Shown one piece after another: positions 60,523-64,000 of a stretch of 64,000 nt of DNA. The notes below the pieces were generated by a model. It was not told the origin of the DNA and searched no databases. It was given only the letters and a program-made list of their open reading frames with translations. The position numbers and the translations under genes were made by a program. The DNA comes from Alnus glutinosa. Its lineage: Eukaryota > Streptophyta > Magnoliopsida > Fagales > Betulaceae. Each line of letters opens with the position of its first letter. The stretch's first letter is position 1. The stretch spans positions 19,859,124 to 19,923,123 of the forward strand of contig NC_084898.1 in NCBI RefSeq assembly GCF_958979055.1, written 5' to 3'.

Positions 60523-61054
60523 ATTCAACCCACTGATGATGTAGGAGATAAGGTCCTCATCATCAATAGGTTTCCCAATGGCAGCAAGCTGATTTGACCA
60601 GGACTTGGCGGTTTTTAGATAATCAGAACAAGACTTGGAGCCTTGTTTGAGAGTTTGAAGCTGGCGCTTCAAATGTGAGACATGAGACCGAGTGGAAGAG
60701 GCAAACTTTGTTGCCAAGGAGGTCCATACTTGCTGAGAAGTTTGGAGTCCATAAATAGTGGAGAGGACCGATTCACTGAGATGCACATTGATCCAACTCA
60801 GGACATATTGATCCTTTTTTCTGCCAAATAGTATAGGCAAGATTGAGTACTTCTTTTCCTTCAGCATCAAGCAAGAACTGAGGAGGGCAGGGTTCAGAAC
60901 CGTCCACTATGCCCATTAATTCATGAGTCTTCAAGATGGGAGCCAATTGAGTGGTCCATGGCAGGTAATTAGGACCCTCAAGTTTGATGAAAACAAACTG
61001 AGTGAGGTTTGGTAGAGTGAAAGTTGGGGCAGAAGCAGATGATGAGGAATCCAT
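60523..61054 (-). pseudogene. Copia gag 5' part
   Basis: Starts ATG at 61054, shortly after the primer site. It encodes a typical copia gag N-terminus (LEGPNYLPWTTQLAPIL, then WTSLATKFASSTRSHVSHLK and LKQGSKSCSDYL). One extra base in the T-run at 60815-60820 (six As on the coding strand) shifts the frame between YTIWQKK and DQYVLSW. The gene is then cut by the hAT-like element after IISGLN and resumes as PSFNAF at 59360. Gag would form the particle shell. Confidence 0.85.
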
Positions 61055-61110
61055 GGGAGTTTAGCAAGATAAAGGAGAGATTGAAAGCAAATAAGGGCGT
61101 TGGCCTACAA

Positions 61111-61123
61111 AGGCTCTGATACC
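61111..61123 (-). other. Primer binding site of the copia element
   Basis: The minus strand reads TGGTATCAGAGCC, complementary to the 3' end of initiator tRNA-Met, directly after the 5' LTR. Confidence 0.9.
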
Positions 61124-61124
61124 A

Positions 61125-61634
61125 TGAAAGAAATTGAAATATGAGAGAACTTTGTGCTAATTACTTGATGATTTACAGCAGTGATACAATACATATATAT
61201 AGGAAGAAGACTCCCTATATCGAGTGATACAGCTAATGTGCCTAATTAATGTGCATGCATGATTGCAGGGATTACATAACTGAAATAAACAGCATTCCTT
61301 CCTTCTGTGTCATAGGTAGCCTTGAGATCACAGCAGTAACACTTTCCTTAGACTGCTGTGATTCTTTCCTTTCTTGTTGATGTTAGCAGCTGTGCTAGGA
61401 TTAATTGAGCCATGATTCATGCCTGACATATTGGCTGTGATGTTGGAGTGATGCTCGGCTGCAAGATTGATTAAGCCATGATCTGTGCTAGACAGATTGG
61501 AGAGATGCTCGGCAGAATTCCTGCTAGACAGCTTTGCTGTGCTACTGGAGTAGTTTGCTGCTACATGGTTGGGAATTGCCTTTTTGGGCAATGATGGACT
61601 TTCCTTGTGAGGCTCTGAGGTAGGTACACTAACA
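61125..61634 (-). repeat. 5' LTR of the copia element
   Basis: 510 bp, near-identical to 55075-55584, followed on the plus strand by TTAAA. Confidence 0.93.
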
Positions 61635-61747
61635 TTAAAGTCTGCACTTCAATACACCACGCACATGCAAATTCATTAACATTCAAGAGCTTTTTTTTTG
61701 TTTTATGCTACCACTTCAATACACAAATACACTTCATCTACAACACA

Positions 61748-63231
61748 ATGTCTATCAATTCTATAAGAAAAATGCTCCTGGAAGACTCTGACTCTGAGAA
61801 TGAGTTGGAACTACTTTTTGCAATTATTCTGGCATGTAGATATTTCAAAAGAAAGGGAGGATCTAGTTCATGTCGTCGTGGTTCTATTCCGGGACGTATG
61901 TTCATCGATCGTGATTCTTTGCAAGGCCACTAAAGGCTTTTTCTGAATTATTTTGCTGATTCACCAGTATATCCTCCAAAAATATTTCGCAAGAGGTTTC
62001 GGATGCATCGTCATCTTTTTTGTCGTATTTTGTCTAAGGTAGAAGAGTACAATCCATACTTTGTCCAAAGAAGAAATTGTGCTGGAACAATTGGTTTGTC
62101 TTCCCTTCAAAAAGTGACTGCCGCATTTAGAATGCTCGGTTATGGAGTACCAGCTAACTACGTTGATGAGTATGTGCGAATTGGAGAAACCACTGCAATA
62201 GAATCTCTTCAAAGGTTTGTTAGTGCGATGGTTTCAATTTTTTCTAATGAATACTTAAGGTCTCCAAACAGCAATGATATTGCTAGATTGTTAGAAGTTG
62301 GCGAAACTCGTGATTTTCCAGGGATGTTAGGTAGTATTGATTGCATGCATTGGACATGGAAAAATTGCCCAGCTGCGTGGAAAGGTATGTTTACTGGCCA
62401 TTGCCATGAACCAACAATAATTTTGGAAGCAGTGGCTTCACAAGATCTATGGATATGGCATGCGTTTTTTGGGTTACTGAGTTCTCACAATGACATCAAT
62501 GTTCTAGAACGGTCTTCTGTGTTTTCTCATATCACTGAAAGGCGTGCTCCTCCAGCCAATTACACAATCAATGGCCATAACTACACAATAGGATACTATC
62601 TTGCTGATGCTATATATCCACAATGGTCAACTATTATAAAGACAATTTCATGTCCACAAGGAAAAAAGGAGCAGTGATTGGTGGGGGACTCCCAACCGGC
62701 TCCCATCCCCCACTTTTCAATAAATAAATCACTTTTATTCAAAAAGTGATTTTTTTTATTGTTTTATTCTTTGTTTTTGAATAAAAGTGATTTATTTATT
62801 GAAAAGTTGGGGATGAGAGCCGGTTGGGAGTCCCCCACCAATCACTACTCGGAAAAAAGGCAAAACTATTTGCTACAGCCTAAGAGTCAGCAAGAAAAGA
62901 CGTGGAAAGTGCATTTGGAGTGCTTCAAGCACGATTTGCAATCGTTCGTGGACCTGCACATGGTTGGAGTCGTGAAACGCTCACTTACATTATGAAAGCA
63001 TGCATAATAATGCATAACATGATCATTGAATACGAACGAAATAAGGACGATGCTAGTGACATTGATTATGAACAAATCGATGAAACTCCCTATGTACAAA
63101 TTTCTCACGAGCATACTCCTGGATTTCTGGAGTTCATTGAAAGGCATGTGAACATTAGAGATTGTCAAACTCATTCCCAGCTACAATCCGACCTTATCGA
63201 GCACCTATGGCAATTGCATGGTCAATTTTAA
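61748..63231 (+). pseudogene. HARBI1-like PIF/Harbinger DDE transposase, interrupted
   Basis: A first frame from 61748 ends at TAA 61931-61933. The same frame then continues without interruption (RLFLNYFADSPVYPPKIFRK...), so the TAA is a point nonsense, probably a former CAA. Next come the helix-turn-helix region (VTAAFRMLGYGV), the first catalytic Asp in GMLGSIDCMHWTWKNCP, the second in HNDINVLERS, and, after the 182-bp MITE at 62669-62850, the catalytic Glu in DVESAFGVLQARF. The C-terminus ends at 63231. The enzyme would excise and insert the element at TWA sites. The TAA and the MITE make it inactive. Confidence 0.88.
62669..62850. mobile_element. Mutator-like MITE (182 bp) with 9-bp target duplication
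   Basis: Nearly the whole element is inverted repeat: ends GAGCAGTGATTGG / CCAATCACTACTC and arms of about 75 bp with GGGACTCCCAACCGGCTC. It is flanked by GGAAAAAAG at 62660-62668 and 62851-62859. A 9-bp duplication with long terminal repeats is the Mutator-superfamily signature. It disrupts the transposase between its second and third catalytic residues. Confidence 0.85.
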
Positions 63232-63756
63232 GAATTGTTAATCTTATTGTATGTTTGTAGGTGCTTTGTTTTCCTTTTTGCATTGTTGTTTTGTTGTTGT
63301 TGTTTTTTTTTTTTTTTGTTCTTAAAAAAAAAAAAAGAAAAAAAAAAGTGAATGGAATTTGCTTTATGTATTGGGTGCAATGTAGCTCAAAGAATGTGTG
63401 GAAATTCAATATTTTTTTCTTTCATTGAGTGTTGGCAAAAAAATAAAAAAAAAAAGAACAAGAAATAATATTTAAATGCAAGTAGAGAGTTGAATAGTGA
63501 ATCTGCTGGAGAGAATATAGGATAAACAGTAGTTAAAGTAGAGAGTTGGCCTTTTTCAACAGCTATTATAACTTTCATTGCTAGAGATGCTCTTAGTTAT
63601 ACCTTGTAGATGGAAGGGAACCAAAGTTTGTAAGGACACCATCACATACGTGCACAAGTCATTTTAGAGGATCGGTGGTCCCGGACACGAAGAGGCCCAG
63701 GATGCTAAAGAGAAAGTATTGTACAGTTGTCAAAAAGAGGTAAATGAGTCCATGTC
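63232..63756. other. 3' flank of the Harbinger transposase and adjoining DNA
   Basis: AT-rich with A/T homopolymers. Contains the tentative right Harbinger terminus (63580-63592). No gene seen in 63593-63756. Confidence 0.4.
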
Positions 63757-64000
63757 TGTAAAGACCAATAAAAAAAAATAGGGAGTTTGCAATTAATAAA
63801 TTATATTTATGAAATAGTTGAGATTAATAGTAAATTCTAAGTTATATTTATATGATGTTAATAAATATTAATAACTAATCCTAGTGTAGTAAATAATTAA
63901 TTGTAAATGTAAGTTTAATTGAACTAGATATTGTAGATTAAATATCAATTAACAAGTGAAAGAATTAAAATGTTATGGGGAGCTACCATAATTTATAGGG
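63757..64000 (+). mobile_element. Start of a third 4-5-kb LTR-like element (cut by the window end)
   Basis: TGTAAAGACCAATAAAA then GCAATTAATAAAT..., matching the first 100 bp or more of 2820 and 11914. The left flank is CATGTC. Confidence 0.65.

Larger units (their letters stand above)
55075..61634 (-). mobile_element. Ty1/copia LTR retrotransposon (6,560 bp) with target duplication TTAAA
   Basis: The LTRs are 55075-55584 (3') and 61125-61634 (5'), 510 bp each, with about 8 differences (98.4% identity by my count). TTAAA flanks both ends (55070-55074 and 61635-61639). On the minus strand the primer site TGGTATCAGAGCC (61111-61123) follows the 5' LTR, and the polypurine tract GCGGGGGGA (55585-55593) precedes the 3' LTR. 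The order gag, protease, integrase, RT, RNase H is that of Ty1/copia. It is inactivated by three frameshifts, three nonsense codons and the hAT-like insertion at 59369-60522. Confidence 0.93.
52628..63592 (+). mobile_element. PIF/Harbinger DNA transposon (disrupted, ends tentative)
   Basis: It carries both genes typical of the superfamily on the plus strand: a Myb/NAM-like ORF1 (53429-54127) and a HARBI1-type DDE transposase (61748-63231). Possible terminal repeats are GAGCACTAGCAGTAGC at 52628 and the inverted GCTAGAGATGCTC at 63580-63592. They agree only partly and no exact 3-bp target duplication remains, so the limits are provisional. It is split by the copia element at 55075-61634 and further altered by a TA microsatellite, a foldback element, a minisatellite and a MITE. 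Without the copia and the MITE it would be about 4.2 kb. Confidence 0.65.

Noticed and set aside
61111-61123. TGGTATCAGAGCC and similar motifs as tRNA genes
   Set aside because: They are primer-binding sites next to LTRs. No cloverleaf or internal promoter boxes are present.

Overview
This is nuclear DNA from a flowering plant, most likely a woody eudicot, although the sequence alone does not fix the species. The evidence is AT-rich intergenic DNA, GT-AG introns, a non-RD LRR receptor kinase, F-box/FBA genes, a CYP82-type P450 and several plant transposon classes. Most of the window is transposon-derived, and nearly every host gene in it is broken.

Layout. 1-2236: the 3' end of a Ty3/gypsy element (polypurine tract and 3' LTR). 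2237-17378: a block holding the receptor-kinase gene (8131-11486, minus strand), with two LTR-like insertions of 4-5 kb that carry perfect 5-bp target duplications. 17379-23737: an F-box gene (minus strand, one frameshift) and a 0.7-kb tandem duplication. 23738-33080: a block that looks like a degenerate inverted copy of 2237-17378 but lacks the kinase gene; it carries a LINE-like insertion and a 6.1-kb non-autonomous LTR element. 33483-34790: a truncated second F-box copy. 34800-40745: relic repeats and a CYP82-like P450 pseudogene. 40746-48442: a 7.7-kb relative of the 6.1-kb element. 48449-48480: an orphan first exon resembling LEUNIG. 48740-52110: a third F-box copy, heavily damaged. About 52628-63592: a PIF/Harbinger DNA transposon. 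It is split by a Ty1/copia element with 510-bp LTRs, which itself contains a 1.15-kb hAT-like element; the Harbinger transposase is also split by a 182-bp Mutator-like MITE. 63757-64000: the start of a third 4-5-kb LTR.

How the parts relate. I see no operon-like or cooperative system. The interest lies in genome dynamics: an inverted segmental duplication with presence/absence of an immune-type receptor, three dispersed F-box paralogues showing successive stages of decay, a four-level transposon nest datable from its target duplications, and two paralogous non-autonomous retroelements whose interiors are mostly hierarchical minisatellites. Relative order in the nest: Harbinger first, copia and the MITE into it, hAT into copia.
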